A DNA stretch of 64,000 nucleotides from Actinernus sp. WN-2022. Its lineage: Eukaryota; Cnidaria; Anthozoa; Actiniaria; Actinernidae. How positions within the stretch are numbered: the stretch's first letter is position 1; each line of letters starts with the position of its first letter. A program made the position numbers and the translations under genes. Where the stretch lies: NCBI GenBank assembly GCA_030867875.1, contig JAOWCC010000019.1, forward strand, positions 32,779,976-32,843,975. The letters run 5' to 3'. Shown piece by piece: positions 21,756-33,208 of the stretch. The notes beneath the pieces were generated by a model. The model was given only the letters and a program-made list of their open reading frames with translations. It was not told the origin of the DNA and searched no databases.

Positions 21756-22142
21756 CAGGAGCCCATTACCAGGAGCGTTCCTCTGTTATGGGTTGGGTCC
21801 CCAGCACAGCAGTAGATGAGGCTATTTTTAGATTCGAAATTCCCGCGGAAAGAGGTTCCCGCCATGTTGGTGCCCTTAAACAATAGATTCCTCGTTAGCT
21901 TCTTTTGTTGGGTCACCAACATTTGAATCTCTGGGGATTGAGTGAAAACCAGCAATTCGAATTCCCGCGTTGAAAGTGAGAATAATGATAATGAGAAGTG
22001 ACGTTAGCTATCTGATTGGCTAAGAATATCCTACCTTTGTTCTTTTTCGCGCGAAATGCAATGCTAAAAATAGCCTCATCTACCTCTGTGCTGGGGTACA
22101 GACACAGTGGAGAAGATGGACGCTTCTGGTAATGGGCTCCTG
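21756..22142. mobile_element. MITE, CAGGAGCCCATTACCAG termini, copy 1 (interrupted)
   Basis: Left CAGGAGCCCATTACCAGGAG is mirrored by GGTAATGGGCTCCTG at the right. About 110 bp inside (21.85-21.96 kb) is an insertion flanked by ATTCGAAATTCCCGCG / ATTCGAATTCCCGCG and related to sequence at 6.1 and 51.9 kb. Copy 2 at 54.06 kb lacks the insertion. Confidence 0.75.
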
Positions 22143-22545
22143 ACACCAATCTTCAGCTGGCAATATAATTTTTTTTTTTTAGGTAACAGGAAGAATATTT
22201 TTTTTTAACACATTTTTTCTGGAAACCATGAAATAACATGAAATAACCATATTATCCTATAAAAACAAATTTACGGGAAGATTTATCACGAAAACAAAGT
22301 TGACTTACTGGAAAATAGAAAACAAAAGTTTCGAGTGGCGGACGCGTCTGCAGACTAATTATGTATTCAAAATCTTGAATTCTGATTGGCTGATAAAGAA
22401 ATGGCGCGAAATTTACTGCATTTTGATTGGCCTGATCTAGCCAAGAAATGCTGCCCTGTGTTGCATAGTAAAGCTGAGCTCTGATTGGCTGAAATATAAT
22501 ATTTATAGGATAACAATACATAGGGGAATCACAAGCAGTACTCAC

Positions 22546-22668
22546 CTGAACAGGTTTTCTTGTCGGCGCTGACTCGGTAACCTTTAGGACAGCTACATTC
22601 ATAAGAGCCCACTGTATTTCTACACGTGAACTGGCAAACCTTCCGTGTGTGTGCGCACTCGTTGATAT
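22546..22668 (-). CDS. FBN: Fibrillin exon 19: cbEGF domain
   Basis: 123 nt, phase 1-1. DINEC start; VC, TC, EC, SC, TC follow. CRNTVGSYECSC fits the hydroxylation consensus. Acceptor cccatcag, donor G|GTGAGT. First calcium-binding EGF after the non-calcium EGF of exon 18. Confidence 0.93.
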
Positions 22669-23018
22669 CTGATGGGCAAACATGATCACCCGTTAGTCCT
22701 CAGCTATATAACTGATGGGCAAACTGATGATGAGTAATTTGTAAGCTGATTATTTATACTATTAAATTTCATGTGTCTGTTTGTGTGTTTGTACCAACGA
22801 TCTGATTGGTCGAATAATGTCCGCCGTTCAGCGATCTGATTGGTCAAACAAACTCAAAAACATTCGATCCTCTATGTAGAGTTGATATAACCCTGTGTTT
22901 TTCAATGCAAGTAGTTTGCACCGTGTTAAGTTTGTTTTAAATTCCGGTACAAAATGACGGGTTATTATACTATCAGACGTAAAGGAAATTCGAAAGAGGC
23001 ATTATAATAGCTAATATT

Positions 23019-23234
23019 ACAGTGGCGTCTACGAATAGCAGTTTCAGCGGTATTGATCCGAACGCCTCGTTTCAATGTAATGAAGCGCTATTCAAACTGT
23101 GTATCTAAATTATTCGTGTTTGTTTAGAGGATGTTGGTGTCATGCAAGAATGATGGTTTAAATGGCGCTTCATTACATCGAAGTGAGGCGTTCGGGTCAA
23201 TACCGCTGAAACTGCTATTCGTAGACGCAACTGT
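23019..23234. mobile_element. Foldback MITE, ACAGTGGCGTCTACGAATAG termini, copy 1
   Basis: Left ACAGTGGCGTCTACGAATAG mirrors right CTATTCGTAGACGCAACTGT; arms continue through CAGTTTCAGCGGTATTGA and ACGCCTC. Copy 2 at 35.35 kb. Confidence 0.8.
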
Positions 23235-23424
23235 ATTTCTCGGAGGAAACTACAAAGTAACCTTCTAGGATAGAAGATAAAGCCTAAGGAATCTTCTGAT
23301 GTGCTTGCCACATCGTTTTAATAAAGGATGACAAAGATTAAAGTGGATTGCAAAATCCTATTCTAGGTCTTGATTTCGCCGGTTGAAGTGAACCGCTAGA
23401 CTAATTCTTAGAGCCGACTATAAT

Positions 23425-24250
23425 TCCAACTCCAACTCCAACTCAGTCTTGAAATTACTTGACTGGGGTAGACTCGATGAAAGGAGGGCCAAGCGCAACG
23501 CAGTGATTATGTTTAATATAATAAATAATTGTGCGCCATCCTGTCCTACGGAACTGTTTACAACAGTTGAAAACACGATGCGCTATAATTTGAGGGGAGC
23601 TAACACGAAATTACATATCCCTCGCCCAAAAACAGAATTCATGAAAAAAAGCTTCGGCTATGACGGGGCAAAATTGTGGAACAAGCTTCCTACAAAACTG
23701 CATCAGGCAGAGAATCTTGTTTCTTTTAAAGAACAATTGGAATGTTCACTCTCCATAGTGATTAATAGTAAAAAAACGTGTTTTTATATTTATCTTTTTT
23801 TTTTTTTTATTATAAATAATTTTTTTTAGATGGATATGTTTCAATATATTGATTTTTTTTAAATAGTTTACTTAGAATTAGTATAGACCCTATGCATAAG
23901 TCCTGGTAACTAGCATGTCAACGAGGCCGGTAGGTCCTCTGGAATGTTGAAATTGAAGCGCTCGGGGAGATTGTGAAATGCACTAAACGAATGTTCAGTG
24001 AAACAATGACTATAAAGAAAAATAAAGGATAAACGAGGGCAGATTAGCAACATTTTTCAACTAAACAATCATGTTCAACACGTTTCACACCTCCTGCTAG
24101 TATTTCAACATTCCAGAGGACCTACCGGCCTCTTTTTCGTGTTGTGACCGCGCGAGTTATGCATAGTGTGTATATACTTCTTAACTATTTTGTATTGTAA
24201 CACGGATTGTAGACTCCGTGTATAAATAATAATAAAGTTGAAAGTTGTAG
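23425..24250 (+). pseudogene. LINE 3' remnant (RT C-terminus and tail), interrupted
   Basis: Plus frame 23449-23829 reads MFNIINNCAPSCPTELF, YNLRGANTKLHIPRPKTEF and GAKLWNKLPTKL, a LINE RT C-terminus. The 3' tail resumes after an insertion: CACGGATTGTAGACTCCGTG then TATAAATAATAATAAAG. A 259-bp element splits the 3' UTR (23899-24157). Confidence 0.65.
23899..24157. mobile_element. Small element inserted in LINE 3' end, 8-bp duplication
   Basis: TATGCATA occurs at both edges (23891-23898 and 24158-24165), and removal would rejoin the LINE tail. Inverted inner arms GAGGCCGGTAGGTCCTCTGG and CCAGAGGACCTACCGGCCTC. An 8-bp duplication would suit a hAT-type MITE. Confidence 0.6.
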
Positions 24251-24348
24251 TCAAATTTGTCTTGATATATCTCAAGGGAAATCCCACTGACTCGAATCTT
24301 TGCCATCCTTCGTCAGAGCAGTTTATCCCTCAATTTCGTTATCCATTG

Positions 24349-24660
24349 ACATACTGTAAAATACCGGTTATACGCTCCCCCGGTTCTTATAGGCCGATAA
24401 ACTAAAATCACTTCCGGTTATAAGCCCTCCCGGATATAAGCCCACCTCCTCCCCAACACTGTCTTCACCTCTTAATTTAAATTGACTGTAAAAGCGGTTT
24501 ATTGTCGTAATATTTCATGCTTGAATACTGCGAAACCTTTGCATGAACACTTATAAATGAAGTGAAGACTAGTGTCAAAGAGCGTTTTCTGTTAACGCAT
24601 TTTTGGACGTTTTTATCATCCCGATTATAAGCCCCCTAAAACCATTACGAAGTTGTATAA
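24349..24660. mobile_element. MITE-like repeat with GGTTATAAGCCC / GATTATAAGCCCCC motifs
   Basis: Several copies of (A/T)TATAAGCCC / CCGGTTATA in both orientations from ACTGTAAAATACCGG to GATTATAAGCCCCCTAAA. Termini are uncertain. Confidence 0.4.
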
Positions 24661-24672
24661 GTTCATGGGCCA

Positions 24673-24779
24673 ATTTAATAAAACTTTTATAAGTCTGGCC
24701 ATTGTTTCAGAACCAGAAAACAATGGCTAGCTTGTAAATGATACATGCACGTGTTAAAGTTTTATTGAATTGGCCCCAG
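24673..24779. repeat. Inverted repeat, GGGCCAATTTAATAAAACTT arms
   Basis: Left GGCCAATTTAATAAAACTTT mirrors right AAAGTTTTATTGAATTGGCC, with AACAATGGCTAG / GGCCATTGTTTC inside. About 107 bp hairpin. Confidence 0.65.
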
Positions 24780-25123
24780 ATTTTATACAGGAGGCCTTCA
24801 CCTCTCAAAACCTTGCATTTTATTGGACCCCATTAGACTGCACTGACAAATAATTCCATTGTTAGGGTTTATATTGTTTCAGGGTTACGCATTGTTTGGA
24901 TAACCAGAACTATTCCAGGTTCCAAGGAGGTGAAGGCGGCCCCCCAATTTATAAGTGGGAATTTACGACATGCAGCGAGATCTCGCGGCTAAAAAATTGC
25001 GGCCAAATTCAATATGGTGTCCTTGATCCTGGATGTATTCATTAGAGTGAAACCTGACGGCTTCAGGCGGAATATTTCAAGAAAATATTAATACACAACA
25101 ATCGACGCTAAAGCCTTGCTTAC

Positions 25124-25255
25124 CATAACATCGCAACCCGTTCATAGACAGCTTGAAACCAATGTTGCACATGCATCTGTATCCATTCGTAATGTTGATA
25201 CACTTGCCGTTCTTACACAAACCAGACGCCATCTCACACACGTTCAGCTTGGTAG
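25124..25255 (-). CDS. FBN: Fibrillin exon 18: EGF domain without calcium motif
   Basis: 132 nt, phase 1-1. Starts ATKLNVCEM, so the D-x-(D/N)-E calcium motif is missing. Six cysteines are present (VC, LC, KC, RC, MC, RC), and CINITNGYRCMC looks like the EGF core. It follows TB exons 16-17 after a 7.1 kb intron. I placed the start at the AG of tgccag because it gives phase 1. In human fibrillin-1 the matching position holds a calcium-binding EGF, so the loss may be specific to this lineage. Confidence 0.88.
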
Positions 25256-25360
25256 CTGGCACTAATAACAAAACAGTGATCTTAAAAACACAGACCTTAA
25301 AAAGGTTGAATCTTCTTACAACAACAACATAAAGACAGTCAAGACGAGGGAATAGACCTT

Positions 25361-25565
25361 TTGCAGTTAACAGTCACGTGCTGATATATCACTTCAATAA
25401 CCAATAAACTGCGCTCGTATCCCACGAGAAAGGCTTTACTGGATGGCAAACAAACTTCAAAAAGAACGTACACAATCGATTGGAGGTGAAAAACAGCATT
25501 TACAAACAGGTTTTGCTAATAACACTACCGATCTCGATTATAATCTAGATTATGAATATCTGAGC
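25361..25565. mobile_element. AGTCACGTGCTGATATA repeat, copy 1 (inverted)
   Basis: CCTTTTGCAGTTAACAGTCACGTGCTGATAT, AACAGGTTTTGCTAATAACA and CGATTGGAGGTGAAAAACAG match, in reverse, the repeats at 31.95-32.27 and 35.63-36.13 kb. Here the subterminal part is single copy. Confidence 0.6.
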
Positions 25566-25751
25566 TCAGTATACACAATATAGCAGAAAGGGAGAAAAAG
25601 GAAAGAAAAGAACGCATTAACGTATTTGTGCGATAGCTAGATAATAATTAGATAATAATTAATCACTAAAATAATACTACAGTCAAGTAATGTATATTAA
25701 TATTGTATCTATTAGACACAAATAAATATTTATATATACATTGAACAGACA

Positions 25752-26158
25752 TTAAACACGAAGTTCCGGTATAAATAGGTTAGCCCCTCCTCTTTTCACG
25801 CATGGCGAGCTCGAAATTTAAAATTCAAATTGCTGAGCCGAGAAGAAAGCAAGCGAGCATATCAGCCTCTCCTTTAAAATGCTAAGGGGTTAAATTAAAC
25901 AAGCCATAAAAAGTGACCAGAGAAAGATAGTTGTCTATTCATGACTGCCAATGGTATGTTATGACTGTTTGTGAACTCTGTAGCCCTTACTCTGAAGTTA
26001 AACATCTTTGTGTTTCATTTGAATTTCGCGCAATAAGCAATCAGCAGGGAGCACTCAAGCGGAGCATCACGCAGATGTTCACTCCACAAAGGCCGATTGA
26101 CAACTGAAGAGTGACAAACCCCTGGGCTCCCCTTTTTATACAGGAACTTCGTGTTTAA
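25752..26158. mobile_element. Foldback element, AACACGAAGTTCCGGTATAAA termini
   Basis: Left AACACGAAGTTCCGGTATAAA is mirrored by TTTATACAGGAACTTCGTGTT at the right. Interior resembles the 9.7-11.3 kb foldback (ATTTCGCGC, GTTCAC, GACAACTGAAG). Confidence 0.7.
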
Positions 26159-26818
26159 AGGTGATGATAATACTGAAAAATATAGCTGAAAAATATAGCT
26201 GATAAAAATTAAGAAAAGGAATATCTGATTGCTATAGTATTGACACAAGTGGAGAGACTAAATATTGACTATAAAAGAGCATTGATAGTATGAATATTTA
26301 ATATCAGGCAGACTGACAACTTAGAAGGTATGCTTTGTTTTTTTGTTTAAATAATTAGCTGGCAGTTTCCCATATTTTCGAAGCAGAGTATTTAAAGGTG
26401 AATTTACCATAATTTGTTCTGACTTTTGGTATGTAAAAATTGCTTTTAGCAGCATATCTGGTGTTATAATTGTGAACAGCTGAAACTGGAGTTCGGAAAT
26501 TAGAAAATACAGTTGGAATTCCTAATGCATTATTGCTGATGGAGTGAGCAAAAACTGCAAACTTTAATTTTAAAAAGAAGGCTAAGCATTATAATATATG
26601 TCAGTATTTTCTCTGTTATGTGCAAAAAACATACTACGGATACATTTATTTTGCTTGGTACGAAGTTTTGTGAATTTAGTTTTATATGTATTACCCCAGC
26701 TTAAGACAGCATAATTCAGATATGGATAAATAAGTGAGTAGTAAAGCTGTTTTAGCATATGTAGATTCAGGTAAGTTTTTTGCTATGTTTGATTTGGTCG
26801 TTCCATTTTAAATGTTCA

Positions 26819-27914
26819 TCAATATTTATACCTGTATTTAATATAACTTTTTCTTTGAAGATTCAGAATATCACTATGAATTATTTGCCTTTGAGGAGTT
26901 GTGATTATCATATAGTTAGTCTTTTTATAATTTCTTGATAACTTATTTAAGGCACAGTATTTAAAAACAAGTTTCAGTTCTTCATTCATAACTGACTCAA
27001 GTTTACCTGGACTATTGCTTGCAAAAAATATATTAGTATTATCAGCAAAAATTCTAAAAGAACGTTTGGTTGATGAATTTGAAATGTCATTTATATAGAG
27101 AAGAAAAAGAAGGGGACCGAGTGTAGAACCGTGGGACACCACATATAACCTTTTTGGGGCTGGATTCAGTATCACCTATTTTAACATATTGGTGTCTATT
27201 CTCTAAATAGCTGGTAAACCAATTAAATGTAATTCCCCGGATGCCATATCTATAGAGTTTCTTTAATAGAATATTGTGGTTAACAGTATCAAAGGCCTTT
27301 GAAAAATCTAAAAATAATCCACATGTAATAAGTTTATTGTCGATTGATGTTTTCAATTTATCAGTTAATTCAAGGATTGCTTGCTCGGTGGAATGTCCTT
27401 TTCTGAATCCAAACTGATATTATGTTTATCTAAAAAAGTAATACGTTGATCATAAATAATCCTTTCAAGGACCTTGGTGAAGGGTGACAATATTGCTATG
27501 GGCCTATAATTACCAGGATCAGTTACTATGCCATTTTTATATATAAATAGGGGTTACTCTTGATATTTTAAATATACTAGGTACAGTGCCTGTTAAGATA
27601 GATTCATTAACATTTTTAGTAAAAGCTACAGAAAGAGGTTGAGCTGCAAATTTTATTAGCTTGTTGGGTATCAGTAGGGATGTTTTGTTACCATTTAAAT
27701 TAGAGAATAGCTGACATATTTTATCTTCAGAGACAGGTGACATATAAAAGCTTGAGGCAGGTGAGTTATTCACATATTGTGTTGGATCTTCATCAGTATG
27801 CTCGTTTGGGCCTATATTTGTAAAGTAGGAATTGAATTGCTCAGCAATATCTTGTTGGTTTGTGTATGTTTTTCCATTTATAACAAGTCTGGCTGGGCAT
27901 AAATGGCCTTTCAT
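26819..27914 (-). pseudogene. LINE reverse transcriptase, broken
   Basis: Three overlapping frames cover RT fingers and palm: KISRVTPIYI, ITCGLFLDFSKAFDTVNHN, then across a frameshift at GVP|GSTLGPLLF, LYINDISNSS, FRIFADNTNIF. The second Asp of motif C is Asn. Upstream NGKTYTNQQDIAEQFNSYF is the linker before RT. Not functional. Confidence 0.8.
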
Positions 27915-28294
27915 CTTATGCTTAATTGATGAGAGTGCCTATTAATTTCCAGGTATGTTTCAGGTTGTCTTTATACATTTGAAATGATCTAGTAAAATAG
28001 TCTTTCTTAGATTTAGTTTTTATTCGGTTAAGCATGTTTGAGTATTTATTAATTAGGGTAGTATCTTTAGATAAGAAGTGTGTACAATACATTTTTTGTT
28101 TAATTTAATTGATTTTAATATTCCTTTAGTTAGCCAGGGTTTAGTTAACTCTTTTATTTTAGATCTAGAAGCAAGTTTTTTAGGAGCATGCTTAATGACA
28201 ATATTATCAATTGCATTGATTGTTTTAATGGCCTTTTCATTTAAATCATTGTTGTCATTAAAAATAGAATGCCAATTAATAGAATTTATGTCAG

Positions 28295-29274
28295 CTAAAT
28301 ATTGATCCTTATTAAATTTACTGTAATCTCTAACATAAAGATTAGTATTAAATCTTTTGACAAACAAAAAATAGGCAAATGATCAGAAATATCAACTGTA
28401 GCAATGCCAGCTGTAATATCTTGAATAGGTGCATTTGTATAAATGTGATCAATCAAGGTTGCTGAATGGTCAGTTAATCGTGTTGGTTTAGTAATTAATG
28501 GAAGAAAGCTATTAGTATAAAGCATATCAAGGTATTCTTCAGTCTGCAAATGATCTATATACTTAAGGAAATTAATATTCATATCTCCTAAGATATAGAC
28601 TTGGTATTTTTGTTGATTAAATTGCTTAATAAGTTCTTCTAACTGAATAGTAAATTCCAATAAGTTCAGTAGATTTGGGGTGTCTATAAATGCATCCAAT
28701 CATAATATTTACTTTCCCTGCACCTGTGTCAAGTTCCGTCCAACATGATTCAACTAGTGTAAATTGTATATCTGGTCTTGATTTCAATTGCTTAGAAATA
28801 TATATTCCAGCTCCACCAGCCATCAGGTGACTGAATCAGTGCGAAGAAAATTATAATTAACTAGGTTAATGTTGGATATGGTTTGGTTATTTAATTTAGT
28901 TTCAGTTACAGCTATAATATCAGGTTTTCTATTGAGAGAGCGTAATTTATGTCATTAAAAAGAGTTAAATTCTTTGTTAAGCTTCTGACATTGCAGTGGA
29001 AAAAGGATAAACTATTAGAATTAGATCTCTCTAGGACATTATTTAGTTGAGCTAGAGAATAATAGTTTGAGACTGGAGTAGTAAGTATTAAGTCAGGGTC
29101 TACGTCGTCAAATTTATCAGGATTAGGAGATAAGTTGTAAAGATCATTGTCTATTATATTAAGATCAAAGTGCCAATGACCGGTTACTGCCTGAAAATCT
29201 CTGTCACTCAGATTGTGAAATGGTAGGTGAGATATTAAGTCATATGAAATTTGAGTTTGGGTTGCAGCCACCAT
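28295..29274 (-). pseudogene. LINE AP-type endonuclease, broken
   Basis: Frames 28912-29274, 28626-28823 and 28295-28699 together cover an exonuclease-endonuclease-phosphatase domain: FFHCNVRSLTKN, GAGIYISKQL, GCIYRHPKS, YILGDMNINFL, ATLIDHIYTN, ISDHLPIFC. Frame shifts separate them. Confidence 0.8.
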
Positions 29275-29603
29275 GCTGTACTACATAATCATCTTCTAAA
29301 TAAATATCAATATCAAAGCATATGAATGAACAGTACTTATCAGATTAAAGTGAATCTATGTACATGTACATGTACTCCTGGAATTCGTCTTGAGTTGTAA
29401 ACCCGTGTGTTGGCGAAGTGTCTGTTTCTCTGAGCAAGATCTTGCCGTTTGTAGTCAAGAGATATTTGAATTTGCGGTCGTTCTTGAACTTGTTTATTCG
29501 GCCAAATAGCTTCTTGCGATAAGCTGTTTATGAATCATTTATCTGAATCTTGGTGGCGGCTGTTATGCTCTTTCCAATTTCTTCTTGTACTGAAGGTAAG
29601 ATG

Positions 29604-30173
29604 TCAGTTTTCTTCAGTACCGTAGAGCTTCGATCTGCTTTTGTACATTTCATTCCTCTTGTCGCGCTGCGCAAATTTTACAATGATACGATCTTTAACC
29701 TTACGTGTATCAGGTAATCTGTGACCAATCGATATGTTATCTTCTTCTAGTTGAACTCCAAGCTTTGAACTGAGTTCAAGGATCAGTTTCTTCGGTTGGT
29801 CTGCGAGAAGTACAGGGATTCCAACTATTTCCAAGCTCTCCCTTCGTATGTATTGTTGTAATTCATCAATGGCTGTTTGGTTGATGTCTGTCGTATATTG
29901 AGTACTTTCAATATCATCTTCGTGCTTTTTGCTTGACTTCTCAAGAGCTTGAACTTGCTTCTTGGTTTGCTGGATTGATTCAGTGATATCATCGTATTTG
30001 TCTGATAAAAAGTTCTGAAACTCTTCGATCTTATCGAGTCTGTTCATCACAACGTTTATCTCGTGTTTTAACTCTGTTATCTCTGCTTTAATTTCTCGAC
30101 GGATACTAGGTAGTAATTCTTTTCCCCACATTTCTTTGAACTTATTAGCAGTTAAGTTATCATCGCCCATCAT
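29604..30173 (-). CDS. LINE ORF1-like coiled-coil protein
   Basis: 189 codons from ATG. Residues ~15-105 are a charged heptad-rich coiled coil (EIKAEITELKHEINVVMNRL, read in part); RRESLEIVGIP at ~110-120 starts an RRM-like fold; IGHRLPDTRKVKDRIIVKF is the usual LINE ORF1 follow-on. The protein family binds its RNA as a chaperone. The frame likely continued in another register to ~29380 (KLFGRINKFKNDRKFKYL), so this copy is frameshifted. Confidence 0.7.
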   Translation of the reverse strand: MMGDDNLTANKFKEMWGKELLPSIRREIKAEITELKHEINVVMNRLDKIEEFQNFLSDKYDDITESIQQTKKQVQALEKSSKKHEDDIESTQYTTDINQTAIDELQQYIRRESLEIVGIPVLLADQPKKLILELSSKLGVQLEEDNISIGHRLPDTRKVKDRIIVKFAQRDKRNEMYKSRSKLYGTEEN

Positions 30174-31019
30174 GGTATTAAATTATTTAACTTGCTTTGA
30201 GCTCAGATACTCCGCCGAAGAAGCGGCCATCTTGAAATCCTGTTCAGTTAAAACTGAATGATTTAAAACTGAAGAATCAGAGAACGAGAAACGGGGCAGT
30301 TGTTGTAAAATGTGGTTTGTCCACATTGAACTTTTTCCAGCATATAGTTTTACCTGCAGGATCAGAAAAACTGTAGTTTTACTTTAGTCAGCATTACTTT
30401 AGTTAACCCTAAGAAATATTTATATATTTGTTCATTTAAATTGCGAATAATTCATTTCACCAAAAAGAAAGTACTGTACTTCAGATCAAGAGATGCATCG
30501 ACAACTTTAAGAATATTTGCAGTATTTGCTTAATCTAGACTTGGAGAGGTATTCGTGTTCACATAGACCCATAGCTTAAATGGCGTCTAATTTCAATAGG
30601 TATTGTCCTGGAGACTTTAGCCTCGTTTTCACGTTGCCACAACAAAAGCGTTTTCACATGAATGCGAGGCTAAAGATGCCTAAACAATGGTTATTCAAAT
30701 TGGACGCCATTTATGCAATAGTCTATGAAGTCACAACCTAAAACCAAATTGCTTTTATCGATTTTTATCGCTGTAGGAGAGTTCAGCAAGTATGGCGTGA
30801 ATTTATAGGGAACCTCGAAAACAATGTTTGCTCTCAAATGCTCCTTATGGATGCCTAAATACATTGCTGTGTTTGTCTCCTGTAAATGAACAGGACATGA
30901 TGATGTTACATTGTTTTGGTTTTAAATTCGAATAACAAATAGGAATTTAAAAGTTCTGGTAATTTAAGTTGACGCCATCATTCATGGACCATTTCGTCAT
31001 CTTGAATCTTATCACGACG

Positions 31020-31550
31020 TCACAGGGTTGCCCATAATATTGTCTGAAAATAATTACCTCTTGCGGTCCGTATCGTAAATTATGGACCGAGCTTTCGCTC
31101 TGCCCTATGTCCCAAGCGCGTAGCGCGCGGGCCATAAAAAAGGTGAGAAGACGAGGACTATATATTACCCGTACGACCCCCCGCCCACTTTCCTTTCAAA
31201 ACCATTTAAAAACGTCACTTGATGGGGGCCGTACATGCCTGACGCTCGATTTTAACTTTGGTTGTTGTTTTGCCGTTTTTAAAACAAGTGGTCATATGAT
31301 AAAAAAAAATGTATTGGCCGAGTTAGGTTGGGCCGAACGGGAAACTATTTGGCTCTCGGTCCATACGTCATGACCTCAAGCCAAATAGTGTCCCGTCCGG
31401 CCCTCCTACTCAGTCAAAACGTACCTAGTACGGACCGAACAAGCGAGTTTAATAAGATGTTTATTATATTGCTCAAACGAGTACAAAATCAGCTTTGGTC
31501 CAAGTTTTCGGACCGTACAGGAAGTTATGAACCGTAAACTGACCAATTAT
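31020..31550. other. Intron with unassigned repeat-like sequence
   Basis: GTCCGTATCGTAAATTATGG and GGACCGTACAGGAAGTTATG near the edges and CGGTCCATACGTCATGACC in the middle suggest a repeat with degenerate ends. No protein recognised. Confidence 0.3.
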
Positions 31551-31949
31551 AGCACACGGTGTTACCTAGCCATATAATAATAGTATAATAGCTCTGTTGT
31601 TGTGTAACATTTCAGAGTAAACATTGTTTTTTAGCTGAAGTTCCCTTTAATCACAGATTCTTAAACAAAAACACAACCATGCTTCGAAAGTTTCGGCTTC
31701 AACATGAGTAGTTTGCTGTAAATGTGTTTTCACTAATGGCACATCCTAGCACAGCCAACAACAAATCCAGTTCATCCATTAACCTTATTCATAAAGACAT
31801 GAAAGCGAGGCCAGTTGCCAGCTTGTCACAGCATTTCCTTATGACACAAAAGAACACAACAGTGCGGTATGACAGGAACTAAAATGAAATCAGAATTATT
31901 TTGCTCTCCAGTACAACCACGTGATTTGTTAGCTGCAAAGGGCCAATGG

Positions 31950-32270
31950 GACTGGAATGTACTGGATGGCAAAACATATTCTTCCTTTATTTAGAAGCCT
32001 TGTACCAGATCGGTATTGTTATTAGCAAAACCTGTTTCTAAATGCTGTTTTTCAACTCCAATCGATTGTCGATCTTTCTAAAACAGCGTTTTTAAAAATG
32101 GCTTGCTATCCAGCATCCATGGCAACGCCTTTCCCATGGGGATCACGAGCTCGTGCATTCGTTAACGAAGTATTATATCAGCACGTGACTGTATTATATC
32201 AGCACGTGACTGTATTATATCAGCACGTGACTGTATTATATCAGCACGTGACTGTTAGATGCAAAAGGCC
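31950..32270. mobile_element. AGTCACGTGCTGATATA repeat, copy 2, with 21-bp tandem
   Basis: Shares AGATCGGTATTGTTATTAGC, CCAATCGATTGTCGATC and CCATGGCAACGCCTTTC with the 35.63 kb copy. Its end is a 4-copy 21-bp tandem of TATTATATCAGCACGTGACTG units at 32171-32254, followed by AAAAGGCCTATT. Confidence 0.7.
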
Positions 32271-32387
32271 TATTCTGACCGATTCCAATTACAACTGGCC
32301 TCGCTCTGATACCATTGTTACGAGACTTCTTCCCGCGCGCGGGTATATGAGATATGACTAAAGTGCATGGTATGAGTAATATCTTAC

Positions 32388-32417
32388 CAGATCCGTAGCA
32401 GAGGTCGTCGAATTTTT
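32388..32417 (-). CDS. FBN: Fibrillin exon 17: 30-nt micro-exon with TB cysteine 8
   Basis: Reads (C)AA AAA TTC GAC GAC CTC TGC TAC GGA TCT G, giving QKFDDLCYGS. Acceptor tatatacag, donor G|GTAAGA, phase 1-1. The TB domain of exon 16 has only seven of its eight cysteines, and this exon supplies the eighth in the family context (Y/F)xxLC. It is too short for ORF callers. The same two-exon layout occurs in exons 9-10. Confidence 0.85.
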
Positions 32418-32965
32418 CTGTATATAATTAAAAAGAAATAACATCGATTAGTCATTATGATATCAGTATCCAAACTAACTCAACCGATGACAGTTCGAGT
32501 CAGTCTCAGTGGATGAGTTTGCTGTTGAAGATCTCAATTTGGTGTGCATATGGTATAACGGTATCAAAAGTTCGGCCATTCGCTAATAAGTATGGAGTGT
32601 GTATAGTCTGTTGTATGATAAGTAGGTGTGTACGTATTTGAGTGGCCCAGAGGTTGCTAGAAATATATTGAGCTGACTCAACTTGCCCTATTGCTATTAC
32701 AGCTAGACCACAAATGTTTTCACCTATAATTTGTAAACAACAAACGACATATAGTCAATAAAAGGCAGCATTGAAAAGGAGAGAAATTGTGCGGGGGAAA
32801 AGAGATTCTAACGCGCGCTATCACGCAATCGATATTGCACGAGCGATAACGCAATCCGTGGTATGTCCTGTTATTTCCAATGGAAATAAGCCAATCAGAA
32901 CACGAGAAACTGAGCAGTTGTGGTAAAATAATAATTACTGATACAGTAATAAATTGTAGTTCCCT

Positions 32966-33208
32966 GGGCCCGGTTGTTCGAAGCCTGATTAAGCTAATCC
33001 AGGATTAAGGGCAATCTTTAGTTCGATGTACTAACTTGAGAATGACATCTTTCAGGTTAAAAACCTATTCCTAGAGGAGAAATAACAAGTACTTTGATAC
33101 TTGTCTTGCTAGATTTGAAAACAAATACCTTATACAGGGAGAACCAAAAATATGGGTTAAGACTTAATCCAGGATTAGCACTAATCGGGCTTCGGACAAC
33201 TGGGTCCT
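32966..33208. mobile_element. MITE, GGGCCCGGTTGTTCGAAGC termini, copy 1
   Basis: GGGCCCGGTTGTTCGAAGCC is mirrored by GGGCTTCGGACAACTGGGTCC; inner arms GCTAATCCAGGATTAAGG / TTAATCCAGGATTAGC. A related element is at 42.77-43.3 kb. Confidence 0.75.

Larger units (their letters stand above)
26170..30290 (-). mobile_element. Decayed LINE (CR1/L2-like) with ORF1, endonuclease and RT
   Basis: Read on the minus strand: ORF1 (29604-30173), then ORF2 pieces with EEP endonuclease marks FFHCNVRSL, LGDMNIN, DHIYTN and SDHLPIF (29274-28295), then reverse transcriptase FLDFSKAFDTVNH, GSTLGPLLFLLYIND and FRIFADN (27914-26819). Stops and frameshifts break ORF2 into six or more frames, and the usual FADD box reads FADN. 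Ends are approximate; a (GCTGAAAAATATA)-like repeat near 26.17-26.2 kb may be the tail. It fills the intron between exons 17 and 18, in the gene's orientation. A related, younger copy is at 62.3-64 kb. Confidence 0.85.
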
